Source of the DNA: Sphingobacterium sp. N143 | Lineage (GTDB): Bacteria > Bacteroidota > Bacteroidia > Sphingobacteriales > Sphingobacteriaceae | Direction: 5' to 3' | Length of the DNA: 64,000 nucleotides | Assembly (NCBI RefSeq): GCF_030325625.1 | Contig: NZ_JACAIS010000007.1 | Span: forward strand, 248,001 to 312,000 | Part shown: positions 1 through 9,172 of the stretch, piece by piece | Numbering within the stretch: position 1 is the stretch's first letter | Layout: every line of letters begins with the position of its first letter | Made by a program: the position numbers and the translations under genes | The notes under the pieces: model-generated | What the model was told of the DNA's origin: nothing | The model's input: the letters and a program-made list of their open reading frames with translations, nothing else | Databases searched by the model: none

Positions 1-1
1 A

Positions 2-118
2 GAAATTGCAGTAATGGCGATTGTGTCGTGTATTTGGTTTGTCAATTTGATCTTACCAGCGATATTTGGTTCTATTTTTGTTTTTAAGATTAATTTTTTC
101 GGTGATACAAATTCTTAG
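2..118 (+). CDS. C-terminal end of a membrane protein (partial)
   Basis: An open frame runs in from the left edge and stops at TAG 116-118. The visible 38 residues include a hydrophobic helix around IWFVNLILPAIFGSIFVF and a short polar tail, which fits the last membrane segment of an integral membrane protein. UPF0104/flippase-like proteins often precede glycosyltransferases of the type found next, so this is a reasonable guess but not shown. The frame overlaps the beginning of the following glycosyltransferase frame, suggesting cotranscription. Confidence 0.45.
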   Translation, partial: EIAVMAIVSCIWFVNLILPAIFGSIFVFKINFFGDTNS

Positions 119-1232
119 TTATTTATTGATCATTTTTGCCTGTGTATATGGAATTCTCGTGTTATGGATGCGGAGGGGTTGGGCATGGATTATAACATCA
201 TCGGAGCTGCAGGAGCCCACAAAGACAGTGTCGGTAATCATTGCAGCACGTAACGAAGAGTTAAATATTCGGCGAACCATTACTTCCATTCTGAAACAGA
301 ACTTTCCGGCTGAGCTTCTTGAACTTATTATTATCGATGATCATTCTGATGATAATACTTCCATGATTGTACAGGAATATGAAAAAGAGGGCGTAAAGCT
401 TATTCAGTTAAATGAAAATGGCCGGATGAACTCTTATAAGAAATTGGCGATCTCAAGAGCTATAGACTGTTGTAGAGGAGAAATTATCATTACAACAGAT
501 GCAGATTGTCGTATGGGACCAAATTGGCTGGTTTCAGTAGTAAGCACCTTTGAAAAAGAAAATGCTTTCCTTTTATCTTCTCCTGTGGTGTATTCCGAAG
601 AAAAGAGTTTTTTTGAACGCTTGCAGACGTTGGAGTTCTTGTATTTGATCGGACTGGGGGCGGCTGGTATTGGCAACAGAAAGCCTACGACTTGTAATGG
701 TGCTAATTTGGCCTATAGAAAGGACATTTTTAAGGAAATGGGAGGATTTAAAGGAATTGATGAGCTTGCCTCAGGTGATGATGAGCTTTTTTTGCATAAA
801 GTTGCCGAGAAATATCCCGAAAGAATAGCTTTTTGTAAATCAGCGGACGCTATTGTGTATACAGATGCCAAGCCAGACCTGAAGTCATTCATTAGTCAGC
901 GCAGACGCTGGGCATCAAAAAGCACGAAGTATAAAAACAAAGGTGTAATAGCCTTGGGTATTGCTATCTGGATTTTTAATGTTCTGCTACTCGTCGCCAC
1001 GCTCCTTACTATTGCTGGTGTTCAAGTGATTGGCTGGGTAGTACTTTCTGCCCTGTTGCTTAAACTGCTCGTTGAATTTTTCTTTATCCAACCTTTGACC
1101 AAATTTGCAAACAGAAGTAGCCTGTTATGGTATCTTCCAATTTTAAGCCTAGCACATATCCTTTATCTCGTTTATATCGGAATATTGGGCAACATTGGAA
1201 AATATGACTGGAAAGGACGACAAGTCAGATAA
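102..1232 (+). CDS. Membrane-anchored family 2 glycosyltransferase
   Basis: Processive-type GT2 enzyme, likely transferring a sugar from a nucleotide-sugar donor at the inner face of the cytoplasmic membrane. The GT-A core begins with VSVIIAARNEE, followed by the IIIDDHSDD strand, a DAD metal/donor motif in ITTDADCRMGP, an acidic GDDELFLHK segment and the QRRRW motif typical of cellulose-synthase-like enzymes. One helix precedes the catalytic domain and two or three follow it. The frame is open from TTG 66; GTG 102 overlaps the previous gene by only 17 bp and still keeps the first membrane helix, so I prefer it. ATG 168 would delete that helix. Substrate and product are unknown; PlsC downstream on the other strand hints at envelope lipid or glycolipid work. 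Confidence 0.8.
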   Translation: MIQILSYLLIIFACVYGILVLWMRRGWAWIITSSELQEPTKTVSVIIAARNEELNIRRTITSILKQNFPAELLELIIIDDHSDDNTSMIVQEYEKEGVKLIQLNENGRMNSYKKLAISRAIDCCRGEIIITTDADCRMGPNWLVSVVSTFEKENAFLLSSPVVYSEEKSFFERLQTLEFLYLIGLGAAGIGNRKPTTCNGANLAYRKDIFKEMGGFKGIDELASGDDELFLHKVAEKYPERIAFCKSADAIVYTDAKPDLKSFISQRRRWASKSTKYKNKGVIALGIAIWIFNVLLLVATLLTIAGVQVIGWVVLSALLLKLLVEFFFIQPLTKFANRSSLLWYLPILSLAHILYLVYIGILGNIGKYDWKGRQVR

Positions 1233-1236
1233 ACCA

Positions 1237-1971
1237 TTATTTTTCGACTTTTTGTTTGATAGTTTCCTCAGCTAGTTTGACGATCTCATCAATACTTTTT
1301 CCTTCTGTATCTAGGGGATCCAGAACTTCCCATGTCATGTGAAGAAAAGGAGTGAGTGGATACATGCCATACTGGACCATTTCATAAGAACCTGTGATAG
1401 CTACGGGAACAACTAAAGCATTTGGATTTTTCTTGAGCAATGTCGCAATCCCCCCAACATGAAAGGTTTTCATTTTACCTGTTTTTGATCTTGTACCTTC
1501 AGGAAAAATAAAAGCAGACCAATTTTTGGTCTTCATGTTATTGGCAAGTTTTAGAATTTCTGCAATAGATTGTTTTGGGTCATTACGATCAATATTGGCA
1601 GCACCACCATGTTTTAGGTTGAAAGATATGCTTGGGATACCGCGTGCCAATTCTATTTTAGAGATAAACTTTCCATGAAATCTTCGTAAGAAATAAATCA
1701 GTGGCGGAATATCAAATGTACTTTGGTGATTTGCGACAAAAATAACGGGTTGGCCCATTGGTATTGTTTTATTATCAATAAATGTTACTCTGTTGAATAA
1801 GGTGTAATAACAAGCAACCAAGCAGGCATTAAGGATATCTACACTTTTTTTATGGGAATTATAGCCCCCCAGTTTTAAGCATAACCATTGAATTGGATGA
1901 AAGATAATAAGGGATAGACCAAAACAGAACCAGAATATAATAGATAAGATATAGCCTAAAAATTTTTTCAT
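1237..1971 (-). CDS. plsC: 1-acyl-sn-glycerol-3-phosphate acyltransferase (PlsC family)
   Basis: Transfers an acyl chain to lysophosphatidic acid to make phosphatidic acid at the cytoplasmic membrane. The 244-residue protein has a hydrophobic N-terminal helix (about 5-30), the HX4D catalytic motif in NHQSTFD (81-87) and the acyl-acceptor motif FPEGTRS (156-162), the two signature blocks of the family in correct spacing. Length is normal. It is convergent with the glycosyltransferase, the two stops being only a few bases apart. The PlsC family also includes lyso-lipid acyltransferases acting on other acceptors, such as ornithine lipids, so the exact substrate is less certain than the chemistry. 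Confidence 0.88.
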   Translation of the reverse strand: MKKFLGYILSIIFWFCFGLSLIIFHPIQWLCLKLGGYNSHKKSVDILNACLVACYYTLFNRVTFIDNKTIPMGQPVIFVANHQSTFDIPPLIYFLRRFHGKFISKIELARGIPSISFNLKHGGAANIDRNDPKQSIAEILKLANNMKTKNWSAFIFPEGTRSKTGKMKTFHVGGIATLLKKNPNALVVPVAITGSYEMVQYGMYPLTPFLHMTWEVLDPLDTEGKSIDEIVKLAEETIKQKVEK

Positions 1972-2096
1972 ATGCTTTATTTGTTGCTACAAATATATCA
2001 TTAAGCAATGATTTTTTAAAAAAATTGATATTGTTTCTTTTGTTTTTAACATTATTAATATTATATTTAATAATGTTAAAATAAATACTTTATTTA

Positions 2097-2381
2097 ATGA
2101 GAAAAATACCCATTGATTGTCCATGTTGTGAAGCTAAGTTGAAAGTTTCAAAATTGGTATGTGACGTCTGTGAAACTGAGGTTGTCGGTAAATTTTCGCT
2201 GCCCTTACTGATGCAACTCTCCCCAGAGGAGCAAGAGTTTGTTCTTAATTTTCTGAGATACTCGGGGAGTCTGAAAGAGATGGCAAATCAAATGGGCAAA
2301 TCTTATCCAACGGTTCGGAATATTTTGGATGATCTGATCTATAAATTAAAATTACTCGCTAATGAAGATGATCATATGTGA
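2097..2381 (+). CDS. DUF2089-like zinc-ribbon/HTH regulator
   Basis: A 94-residue protein with two CxxC pairs at the N-terminus (CPCC and CDVC) that would form a zinc ribbon, followed by a helical segment reading LSPEEQEFVLNFLRYSGSLKEMA and then MGKSYPTVRNILDDLI, which looks like a helix-turn-helix. This architecture matches the DUF2089 family, usually found as small regulators beside membrane proteins. It is followed after 49 bp by two small membrane-protein genes and a hydrolase gene, which it may control. The target is inferred only from position. Confidence 0.75.
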   Translation: MRKIPIDCPCCEAKLKVSKLVCDVCETEVVGKFSLPLLMQLSPEEQEFVLNFLRYSGSLKEMANQMGKSYPTVRNILDDLIYKLKLLANEDDHM

Positions 2382-2430
2382 AGTAGAAAGGGTTGAATCT
2401 AGCCGTAATTGTTTTTAATAATGCATTATT

Positions 2431-2925
2431 ATGAAAAATAAAGTTTTTTATACGGAGAGCCAATCCTTTTTAAGTTGGTGGCTTTGTTGTATACTTATTG
2501 TCGTTAGCATTGGGCATATATCCCTTTATTGGTCTGCTATACAGCAATGGGATTTTGGACCTTTATTAGGTTCCCCTGGGTTTTGGATTAATACCACCAT
2601 GTGGATACTAATGGGTGTATTACGATTAAATACAACTATTGGTGAAGAAGGAGTTGAAATTTATTTCTTTCCATTTAGTTTTTATAAAAAGCGGTTAATT
2701 TGGGAAGATATCAAATCAATCACGATAGGGGAATACAATCCAATTCGGGAATATGGTGGTTGGGGGGCGAGATGGGGACTCAAGGGTTGGGCATTTTCCG
2801 CCAGAGGAAGTAGGGGAGCAAAGTTTCATATGAATGACGGCTCAATGGTGCTTGTCGGAACACAAAAGCCCGAAGAGATAGAACAACTGAATTTAAACGA
2901 GCTTCTGGAAAAACATGAAATTTAA
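2431..2925 (+). CDS. Small membrane protein, function unknown
   Basis: 164 residues with two hydrophobic segments near residues 15-35 and 45-65, then a soluble C-terminal half (KRLIWEDIKSITIGEYNPI...) rich in beta-strand-like stretches and glycine/tryptophan. The layout of two helices plus a small beta domain resembles bacterial PH-like membrane proteins, but I cannot assign a family. It overlaps the next gene by 11 bp, so the two are almost certainly co-translated, and it follows the DUF2089 regulator. Confidence 0.7.
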   Translation: MKNKVFYTESQSFLSWWLCCILIVVSIGHISLYWSAIQQWDFGPLLGSPGFWINTTMWILMGVLRLNTTIGEEGVEIYFFPFSFYKKRLIWEDIKSITIGEYNPIREYGGWGARWGLKGWAFSARGSRGAKFHMNDGSMVLVGTQKPEEIEQLNLNELLEKHEI

Positions 2926-3499
2926 ACAAGTATTTCTAAATCCATTCGGCGAATTCTCAGAAAGAAAGCTGCTTTTTGTCGGTATTTTAGGCTTTATGTT
3001 ATCTAGCTATCTAATCTATCAGTCGGGTGAACAATTTAATGGATTTATGCATTTCTATAAGCCTAGCATAGCAGTCACTTATTGGGAGGTATTAAATGTC
3101 CATGGTTACATGGTCCTTGCTCCATTGGTTCTTTTGTATGTTCTAGGAATTATCCTGAACAATAAGACAAGATTTATTGACGTCTTGAATGTCATTCTGA
3201 TCATGCCATTTCCTCTATATTTATTGCTGCTTTTGAGCAGGGTTCTGAATCAGGAGAAGTTTAGCAACCAGATCAATGAAGCATTGAAAAAAGGTGATCA
3301 TATGTTGTCCAGTATAGACAAGTCACAAATGATCATATTTAGTGTTTTTGGGATCGTGGCATTATTTCTATTATTTTATCAGTTTTATTTGTTGGTAAAG
3401 GGGATGAATGTAGCGGTTAATAATAAAAAAAATTGGTTAAGCGCATTGTTTGTGGCATTATATTTTATACTAGATGTATGTATACAATTTAATTTTTGA
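2915..3499 (+). CDS. Four-helix membrane protein, function unknown
   Basis: 194 residues with about four hydrophobic helices (around 20-38, 60-82, 90-110 and 140-165, with a further hydrophobic C-terminal stretch). I see no catalytic motif. It starts inside the previous reading frame and ends 12 bp before the alpha/beta hydrolase, so it is part of one operon with the DUF2089 protein and the hydrolase. Confidence 0.7.
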   Translation: MKFKQVFLNPFGEFSERKLLFVGILGFMLSSYLIYQSGEQFNGFMHFYKPSIAVTYWEVLNVHGYMVLAPLVLLYVLGIILNNKTRFIDVLNVILIMPFPLYLLLLLSRVLNQEKFSNQINEALKKGDHMLSSIDKSQMIIFSVFGIVALFLLFYQFYLLVKGMNVAVNNKKNWLSALFVALYFILDVCIQFNF

Positions 3500-3511
3500 C
3501 AAAAAATAACT

Positions 3512-4885
3512 ATGAAAAAAATTCTATACTTCCTATTGTTCTGTTTTCATCTTTCATGCAGCCGTGCGCAGACCTTTGATGGTTCGTGGAAAGGGGAAGT
3601 GGAGGTTTCCGGACAGAAATTACTTTTGATATTCAACCTTGAAAAGGCTAATAATGATACCTGGACGGGAACCTTTGAAAGCCCAATGCAAACGTCTCAA
3701 AGGTTCCCAATCAGTGCCATTAGAACCAAGAATGACTCGATTTGGATGGATATCAAGAATATTGGTCTAGTCTATGCTGGTTTCTTGGACCGGGATAAAG
3801 ATGTCATGAAGGGAGTCATGAAACAGGCGGGATTTAGGTCAGCCATGATATTGGTGAGAAGTGAGAACGAACAAAGTGGCCTTTCCCGTAAGCAGGATGT
3901 TTTCCCTCCCTACGATTATATTGAAGAGGAAGTTTCGTTCCAGAATCCGAAGGGGAATGCTGTACTTGCGGGAACCTTAACCTACCCAAAGACAGGGGGA
4001 CCATTTCCTGCCGTGGTTCTGGTCAATGGTAGCGGGCAACAGAATAGGGATTCAGAAGTTTTTGGACATAGGCCTTTTAAAGTTCTTGCAGACCATCTCA
4101 GTAAAAATGGTTTTGCTGTTTTACGTTATGATGATCGTGGCATAGGAGAATCCAAAGGGGAAGTAAATTTGGCAACGACTATTGACTTTGCATCTGATGC
4201 AAACGCGGCAGTTGATTTTTTGAACAAAAAAGATATGGTCAAAGCGGGAAAGGTCGGAATCATTGGGCATAGTGAAGGTGCTTTAATCGCCGAGATTGTT
4301 GCAGCAGAAAACCCCAAGGTGGATTATATTGCATTATTGTCGGGACCGGTACTTAAAGGGGATTCTTTGTTGATTTTACAAAGTTATGCCCTAGGAAAAG
4401 CTGCTGGTTTATCAGCTTCAGCATTGGAGATCAATAAAGCCAATAACCGTAAACTGTATAATATCTTGTTGCAGGACGAACCACCCAAAGTATTATCTGA
4501 ATCCTTACAGCAAGAACTTATTCGTCAGAATGATGGAAATCCCTTGACACCAGAAATGAAAATTAAGTTGAGCCCTATGATGAGTCCTTGGTTTAGAACT
4601 TTCTTGCGGATTGATCCCGAATACTACCTAAAACAGGTTAAAGTCCCAATTTTTGCTTCTTTTGGAGGTAAGGATGTTCAGGTTCCTGCCAATGAAAATA
4701 TTTATGCCTTGCAGCGGCTTCGCCTGAATACTACAGATGTGACAATCAAAGACTATTCAAATTTGAACCATCTCTTTCAGCAGGCTCAGACAGGAAAAAT
4801 TGAGGAGTATTTCGAGAATTCGGAAAGCTTTAATCTACAGTTACTACATGAACTGACGAAGTGGCTTAAACTGAAGGTAAAATAA
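3512..4885 (+). CDS. Secreted alpha/beta hydrolase (S33-like)
   Basis: 457 residues. The N-terminus is a signal peptide with a possible lipobox (LSC near residue 15), so the protein is periplasmic or lipid-anchored. Residues about 20-125 form a separate beta-rich domain of the kind often fused to such hydrolases. The hydrolase domain (about 145-457) has the oxyanion region VNGSGQQNRD, DDRGIGES, the nucleophile elbow GHSEG (Ser254), an acid in GGKDVQVP and a histidine in NLNHLF. This pattern fits serine aminopeptidase/esterase relatives; the substrate cannot be read from sequence. Last gene of the operon starting at the DUF2089 gene. Confidence 0.85.
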   Translation: MKKILYFLLFCFHLSCSRAQTFDGSWKGEVEVSGQKLLLIFNLEKANNDTWTGTFESPMQTSQRFPISAIRTKNDSIWMDIKNIGLVYAGFLDRDKDVMKGVMKQAGFRSAMILVRSENEQSGLSRKQDVFPPYDYIEEEVSFQNPKGNAVLAGTLTYPKTGGPFPAVVLVNGSGQQNRDSEVFGHRPFKVLADHLSKNGFAVLRYDDRGIGESKGEVNLATTIDFASDANAAVDFLNKKDMVKAGKVGIIGHSEGALIAEIVAAENPKVDYIALLSGPVLKGDSLLILQSYALGKAAGLSASALEINKANNRKLYNILLQDEPPKVLSESLQQELIRQNDGNPLTPEMKIKLSPMMSPWFRTFLRIDPEYYLKQVKVPIFASFGGKDVQVPANENIYALQRLRLNTTDVTIKDYSNLNHLFQQAQTGKIEEYFENSESFNLQLLHELTKWLKLKVK

Positions 4886-4910
4886 TTAAAAAGGCTTGAA
4901 AGAGCGTAGG

Positions 4911-4954
4911 TTTAGATTGACTGCAATGTATCTTTGCCATGCAGTCAATCTAAA
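4911..4954. terminator. 15-bp perfect inverted repeat between convergent genes
   Basis: TTTAGATTGACTGCA at 4911-4925 is repeated in inverse orientation at 4940-4954 around a 14-base loop. It lies between the convergent hydrolase and SDR genes. There is no long T-run on either side, so factor-independent termination is less certain than for the other hairpins here, but the position fits a two-way terminator. Confidence 0.55.
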
Positions 4955-4984
4955 TACCATATATACAAGAACCTTAAAATAAAA

Positions 4985-5692
4985 TTAAGGCGTAGTATTG
5001 GCCACAGGAAGTATTTTTCCGTTGTAATACCGATGCCCATGCTGTGCAAAATCAGCGATATACCGTCCCATTTCAAAAGCTAATGTGCCAGCTTCTGCTC
5101 CTGGAAAAGCTGCCTCAAACATTTCCGTTTGGGAAGATCCTAAGGCAAGGCAATTGACCCTGATACCTCTATCCCTAAATTCTTCGGCCAAACATTCTGT
5201 GAGTACAGCTAAAGCACCTTTACTGGTGGAATAAGCCGATAATCCTGGAAACTTCATGGAGCCTTGAAATCCACCCATGCTACTGATGTTGACAATGTGT
5301 GCTCCTTCATTCATCATTGGTACAATATGATGTATCATATTAACATGGCCCATGAGGTTTGTTTGCAGCATGTCTGCAAAATCCTTTCCACTGGTTTCCA
5401 TAAAAGGTTTGTTGATCAATGCCCCGGCATTATTGATTAAGATGTCAACAGTTTCAAACTTTGAGTGAATGAAAGGAATCAGTGTCGCATAATCATCATA
5501 TACGATATCAAATTGTGCCGGGTAAAGCGTCCCACCATCATAATTGAGCTGACTAGCAATTTCATGTAGTTTCCTCAATTTGTCAGCTGATCTGGCCAAT
5601 GCGATAACTTTATTGTCCTTTTTAGAGGTCAAGTCCAGTACTGCTTCAAATCCAACACCGCTGCTTGCTCCAGTAATAATAATATTCGCCAT
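4985..5692 (-). CDS. Short-chain dehydrogenase/reductase
   Basis: NAD(P)-dependent oxidoreductase of the classical SDR family, 235 residues. Visible motifs are the cofactor-binding TGASSGVG near the N-terminus, NNAG in the central strand, the catalytic serine in INISSMGG, the YxxxK pair in YSTSKGALAV and the typical N-terminal strand VNCLALGSSQTEM. Length is normal for the family. Its start lies 3 bp from the end of the next gene upstream (UPF0104 protein), so the two are probably cotranscribed. The substrate is unknown. Confidence 0.87.
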   Translation of the reverse strand: MANIIITGASSGVGFEAVLDLTSKKDNKVIALARSADKLRKLHEIASQLNYDGGTLYPAQFDIVYDDYATLIPFIHSKFETVDILINNAGALINKPFMETSGKDFADMLQTNLMGHVNMIHHIVPMMNEGAHIVNISSMGGFQGSMKFPGLSAYSTSKGALAVLTECLAEEFRDRGIRVNCLALGSSQTEMFEAAFPGAEAGTLAFEMGRYIADFAQHGHRYYNGKILPVANTTP

Positions 5693-5694
5693 GT

Positions 5695-6609
5695 TTATTC
5701 TTCTAATTTTTGACTTTGTTCGACTTCTTCGGCAGAAGGTAATTTATCTTCTCCGATTGCTCTCGGATTGAATATAAAATAAATTCCCGAAAGGGCAACA
5801 ACAGCAGAAATAATATAAAATAGTAAAGTAATCAGTACAGCGTTGTGTGAATCCACATGAAATATCCCTGCGCCCCACATGATTACAAGCTCACGCATCC
5901 CTAATCCTCCTACTGAAAATGGGATGATCGACACTAAGGAAGACGCTAAAAATAAAAACAAATAAGGTGAAAATTTGCCATTAAAACCTAGTGCATAGAG
6001 AATCAATATTGCTGCAATTACCTGCATCGACTGTACACCGATAGCTTTCAGGTGGGCTTTCAAAAAGGTACGTTTATATTCTTTAAAGAATTTGGTGACA
6101 ATAAAATAGTAAATGATGCTGCCCAATATGAATAACAAGATGGTCAAATAGTTTGGTATTCCTAGTTGAGGCATATAAGTAACCAGGGCTGCTATGATTA
6201 AGCATAATGCCCAAAGGCCACTTAAACGGTCCAGAAATAATGCAGTGAATAGTTTTCGTCCTTTAATACTGAATCTTTTTCTTAAAAAAAATATTTTATA
6301 ACCATCCCCTCCAACTCCTCCGGGTAATATTAAATTATAAAATAAGCCCAGCTGATAAAGTTTTAAGTTATACTTTTCAGATACCTCTAAACCTATAGCT
6401 CTCAAAAAAGAGAGTAAACGTGAAGAAGAGATCAGGATTGAAATACTGTAGGCCAATAATGCTAAAAAGAGATAAAAAGGATTGGAATTGACGACAGCCT
6501 CCTTTAGATCTTTTAAGGATACTTTACTGAAGACCCAATAAAGTGCCCCCACTGTAACGACAATCTTTAATATGTTTTTTACGATTTTTAAAACCTTTTT
6601 TCTGTCCAT
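5695..6609 (-). CDS. UPF0104/AglD2-like integral membrane protein
   Basis: 304 residues with about seven or eight hydrophobic helices. The segments LILPGGVGGDGYKIFFL and SIIPFSVGGLGMRELV match the conserved G-rich loops of the lysylphosphatidylglycerol synthase transmembrane (flippase-like) superfamily. Only the membrane module is present, with no soluble synthase domain, so this is not a complete MprF. Members are thought to act in lipid or glycolipid transfer across the membrane; the substrate here is unknown. Cotranscribed with the SDR downstream. Confidence 0.8.
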   Translation of the reverse strand: MDRKKVLKIVKNILKIVVTVGALYWVFSKVSLKDLKEAVVNSNPFYLFLALLAYSISILISSSRLLSFLRAIGLEVSEKYNLKLYQLGLFYNLILPGGVGGDGYKIFFLRKRFSIKGRKLFTALFLDRLSGLWALCLIIAALVTYMPQLGIPNYLTILLFILGSIIYYFIVTKFFKEYKRTFLKAHLKAIGVQSMQVIAAILILYALGFNGKFSPYLFLFLASSLVSIIPFSVGGLGMRELVIMWGAGIFHVDSHNAVLITLLFYIISAVVALSGIYFIFNPRAIGEDKLPSAEEVEQSQKLEE

Positions 6610-6696
6610 AGAAATTGTACTTCCAATTTTGATTGACTGCGTTCACGATTTTGGAGAATCCAAAGTTAGAAACTTTGTTGGATTGTACAATTTTAG

Positions 6697-7029
6697 TTAT
6701 GCGATCGCTGGGTAAATTCTTGCGTACAAAAGGATCAAATATAAAATACCAAAGATAGTGGCCAAAGAAAATAGCCAATTTAGGTCAATTCTATTATATT
6801 TGTGTTTTAACATAGCTATCATTAATCCAACAATAAAGCAAAATAATAAAATTGGAGCGATAAGGGCGACTTTATTTGTGAAAGCTAGACTGATTTGATT
6901 TATTTTTGTCGTAGCTTCCTGTCCTTTAAATAAAGGATATGTCGCAAAGGCCAAAAGAATAATGAATAGCCTTAAAAGAGTTTTAGCTATTATCTTGCTT
7001 ATGGTATGATTTTTGGCTGTAATCTTCAT
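6697..7029 (-). CDS. Small three-helix membrane protein
   Basis: 110 residues with three hydrophobic segments (about 17-35, 55-75 and 85-105) separated by short charged loops. No recognisable motif. It lies upstream of the UPF0104 gene on the same strand with a roughly 90-bp gap. The overlapping 84-residue frame at 6524-6778 is judged a shadow. Function unknown. Confidence 0.55.
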   Translation of the reverse strand: MKITAKNHTISKIIAKTLLRLFIILLAFATYPLFKGQEATTKINQISLAFTNKVALIAPILLFCFIVGLMIAMLKHKYNRIDLNWLFSLATIFGILYLILLYARIYPAIA

Positions 7030-7082
7030 GATTTGTGTATTATTTACCTCAAAAATACAATTTGAAATTAAAATTTATAGAT

Positions 7083-7643
7083 ATGAATCGATTCGTTTTA
7101 TCATTAGCAACTGTTTTTGCTACGGTGACCTTGTTCTCTTGTGGTGCACAAAAGCAAGGTACATCATCTGGAAACTCTGGTTATGGTTCTTCTACCAGTG
7201 CAAGCTCAGGGCCCAGTGCTTCAGAGTGGAAATCTGCTGTAAAAGGAACTTGGACATTAAATTCAATCGATAGAGAGAATCTTCCTTCAACCTTCACGAT
7301 TAAAAGTGTGTTTGAAGAAGCCCCTGCAGAGTGTTTTGTAGGCAGTACCTGGAATTTTATAGGAAATGGTAAGGGCTCTATTACCTTTAATGCTCAAGGT
7401 ACTTTGTGCGCGCCCGGTGCCTCACGTGAAATTTTTTGGTCTATCTATAATCCCGGAAAAGGATTGGGCGAACCTCAATTTCAATTTAAGAAAATTTATG
7501 CTGGCGATAAAGCGAAAAATGTAACAACTGGTTATCGTTTGGATCTATCTTATTCAGATGGCAATAAGTTGGTTATGCGAATGCCATTGACGGTAGCCAA
7601 TGGTGAAGCGTATTTAGTGCTTAATTTTTCGCGCGTAAACTAG
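7083..7643 (+). CDS. Lipoprotein with a lipocalin-like domain
   Basis: 186 residues from ATG 7083; the frame is open upstream to 7035, but this ATG begins a clean signal peptide with a lipobox at VTLFSC, so the mature protein starts at that cysteine and is lipid-anchored. A Gly/Ser-rich linker follows (SSGNSGYGSSTSASSG), then a domain starting KGTWTLNSIDRE, with alternating beta strands resembling the lipocalin-like/META-type lipoproteins common in Bacteroidota. No enzymatic motif. Followed directly by a terminator, so it is likely a single-gene unit. Confidence 0.78.
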   Translation: MNRFVLSLATVFATVTLFSCGAQKQGTSSGNSGYGSSTSASSGPSASEWKSAVKGTWTLNSIDRENLPSTFTIKSVFEEAPAECFVGSTWNFIGNGKGSITFNAQGTLCAPGASREIFWSIYNPGKGLGEPQFQFKKIYAGDKAKNVTTGYRLDLSYSDGNKLVMRMPLTVANGEAYLVLNFSRVN

Positions 7644-7671
7644 TTTCAGCACGAAAAGAAGAATAACAGCG

Positions 7672-7699
7672 AGCTATAGGAATTCCTATGGCTTTTTTT
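7672..7699 (+). terminator. Rho-independent terminator after the lipoprotein gene
   Basis: AGCTATAGG (7672-7680) and CCTATGGCT (7685-7693) form a nine-pair stem with one G-U pair and an AATT loop, followed by a run of Ts. It lies 28 bp after the lipoprotein stop codon. The following 220 bp up to gmd hold no gene that I can support. Confidence 0.8.
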
Positions 7700-7920
7700 G
7701 TTTAAAATTTAATACTTTTACATCCCGAAACCATCATGATTTATTTAAACCGAACGTAGCGAATTCATGAACACAATTAAAATAGAATTGTGAACGAATA
7801 ATCGCCTAATGGTATACATAAATCTGATCGCTTCATCACCTTGAAAAAACAGATTGATAAAGGATGAAAGTGGCTTAGTCCCTGATCGCTAAATCAGGCT
7901 GTGCTTAATATAGAGAAAAT

Positions 7921-9072
7921 ATGGCTGAACAACACACGAAAACTGCTTTAATAACAGGTATTACAGGTCAAGATGGTGCCTATTTAGCAGAATTCCTATT
8001 GAAAAAAGGTTATAAAGTCCACGGATTGAAACGGAGAAGTTCTTTGTTTAATACCGATCGTATAGACCACCTTTATCAAGACCCGCATCTTGACAATAGA
8101 AATTTTACATTGCATTTTGGTGATCTGACAGATTCAACCAATTTGATCCGTATTATACAAGAAACTCAGCCTGATGAAATTTACAATTTGGCGGCCCAAT
8201 CTCATGTTAAGGTTAGCTTTGATACCCCCGAGTACACAGCGAATGCAGACGGTATAGGAACACTTCGTATACTGGAGGCCGTAAGGTTATTGGGGCTAAT
8301 TGAGAAAACGCGTATTTATCAGGCCTCTACTTCTGAATTATACGGTTTGGTACAGGCTGTTCCACAGAGTGAAACTACCCCTTTCTATCCAAGAAGTCCC
8401 TATGCAGTTGCCAAAATGTATGGCTACTGGATAACCGTCAACTACCGTGAAGCCTATAAGATGTATGCCTGTAATGGCATCTTATTCAATCATGAAAGCC
8501 CCGTGCGTGGAGAAACTTTCGTGACCCGTAAAATTACAAGAGCAGTGGCTAAGATCGCATTGGGATTGCAGGATAAATTATATCTTGGAAATTTGTCTGC
8601 ACAACGAGATTGGGGACATGCAAAAGACTATGTTGAAGCAATGTGGCTGATCCTGCAACAGGAAAAGCCCGAAGACTTTGTTATCGCAACAGGTGTGACT
8701 ACCACGGTAAGAGATTTTGTCCGTATGGCTTTTGCTGAGCTGGGAATTGAAGTTGAGTTCAGTGGTAAAGGAGAACAAGAAAAAGGTGTTATCATCGATA
8801 TTGACGAGGAACGATTGACCCAATTAAATATTGATAAATCGCTGATCAAATTTGGTCAGACAGTTGTGAAAGTCGATCCAGCATACTATAGACCCACAGA
8901 GGTTGATTTACTTATTGGGGATCCAACAAAAGCAAACACAAAATTAGGATGGAAGCCAAAATATGATCTTCAAATGTTGGTAACAGATATGGTACAATCG
9001 GATCTCCACTTAATGCGGAAGGAAGAATACTTAAAACAAGGTGGTTTTGAAACTTTAAATTATTTTGAGTAA
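7921..9072 (+). CDS. gmd: GDP-mannose 4,6-dehydratase
   Basis: Converts GDP-D-mannose to GDP-4-dehydro-6-deoxy-D-mannose, the first step to GDP-fucose, GDP-rhamnose or GDP-perosamine. The 383-residue protein begins with the Rossmann motif ITGITGQDGAYLAEFL, has the family-typical KRRSSLFNTDRIDHL loop for NADP binding, catalytic STSELYG, and the YAVAK (YxxxK) pair in YPRSPYAVAKMYGYW. FNHESPVRGETFVTRK is the standard substrate-binding block. Length is normal. No fcl/wcaG or other deoxysugar gene lies beside it, so the final sugar cannot be told. Confidence 0.96.
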   Translation: MAEQHTKTALITGITGQDGAYLAEFLLKKGYKVHGLKRRSSLFNTDRIDHLYQDPHLDNRNFTLHFGDLTDSTNLIRIIQETQPDEIYNLAAQSHVKVSFDTPEYTANADGIGTLRILEAVRLLGLIEKTRIYQASTSELYGLVQAVPQSETTPFYPRSPYAVAKMYGYWITVNYREAYKMYACNGILFNHESPVRGETFVTRKITRAVAKIALGLQDKLYLGNLSAQRDWGHAKDYVEAMWLILQQEKPEDFVIATGVTTTVRDFVRMAFAELGIEVEFSGKGEQEKGVIIDIDEERLTQLNIDKSLIKFGQTVVKVDPAYYRPTEVDLLIGDPTKANTKLGWKPKYDLQMLVTDMVQSDLHLMRKEEYLKQGGFETLNYFE

Positions 9073-9172
9073 TCCGTAATTGGTAACAATAACATAAAAC
9101 TGGAATAATTTTTGTTTAAACATTTATTGGTATAAATTAAGCGAATTTACCCTATGAATATGACAGTATATT

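Noticed and set aside
6524..6778. 84-residue minus-strand frame
   Set aside because: It overlaps the start of the UPF0104 gene and the end of the three-helix membrane protein in another frame, and its composition is unlike a protein.
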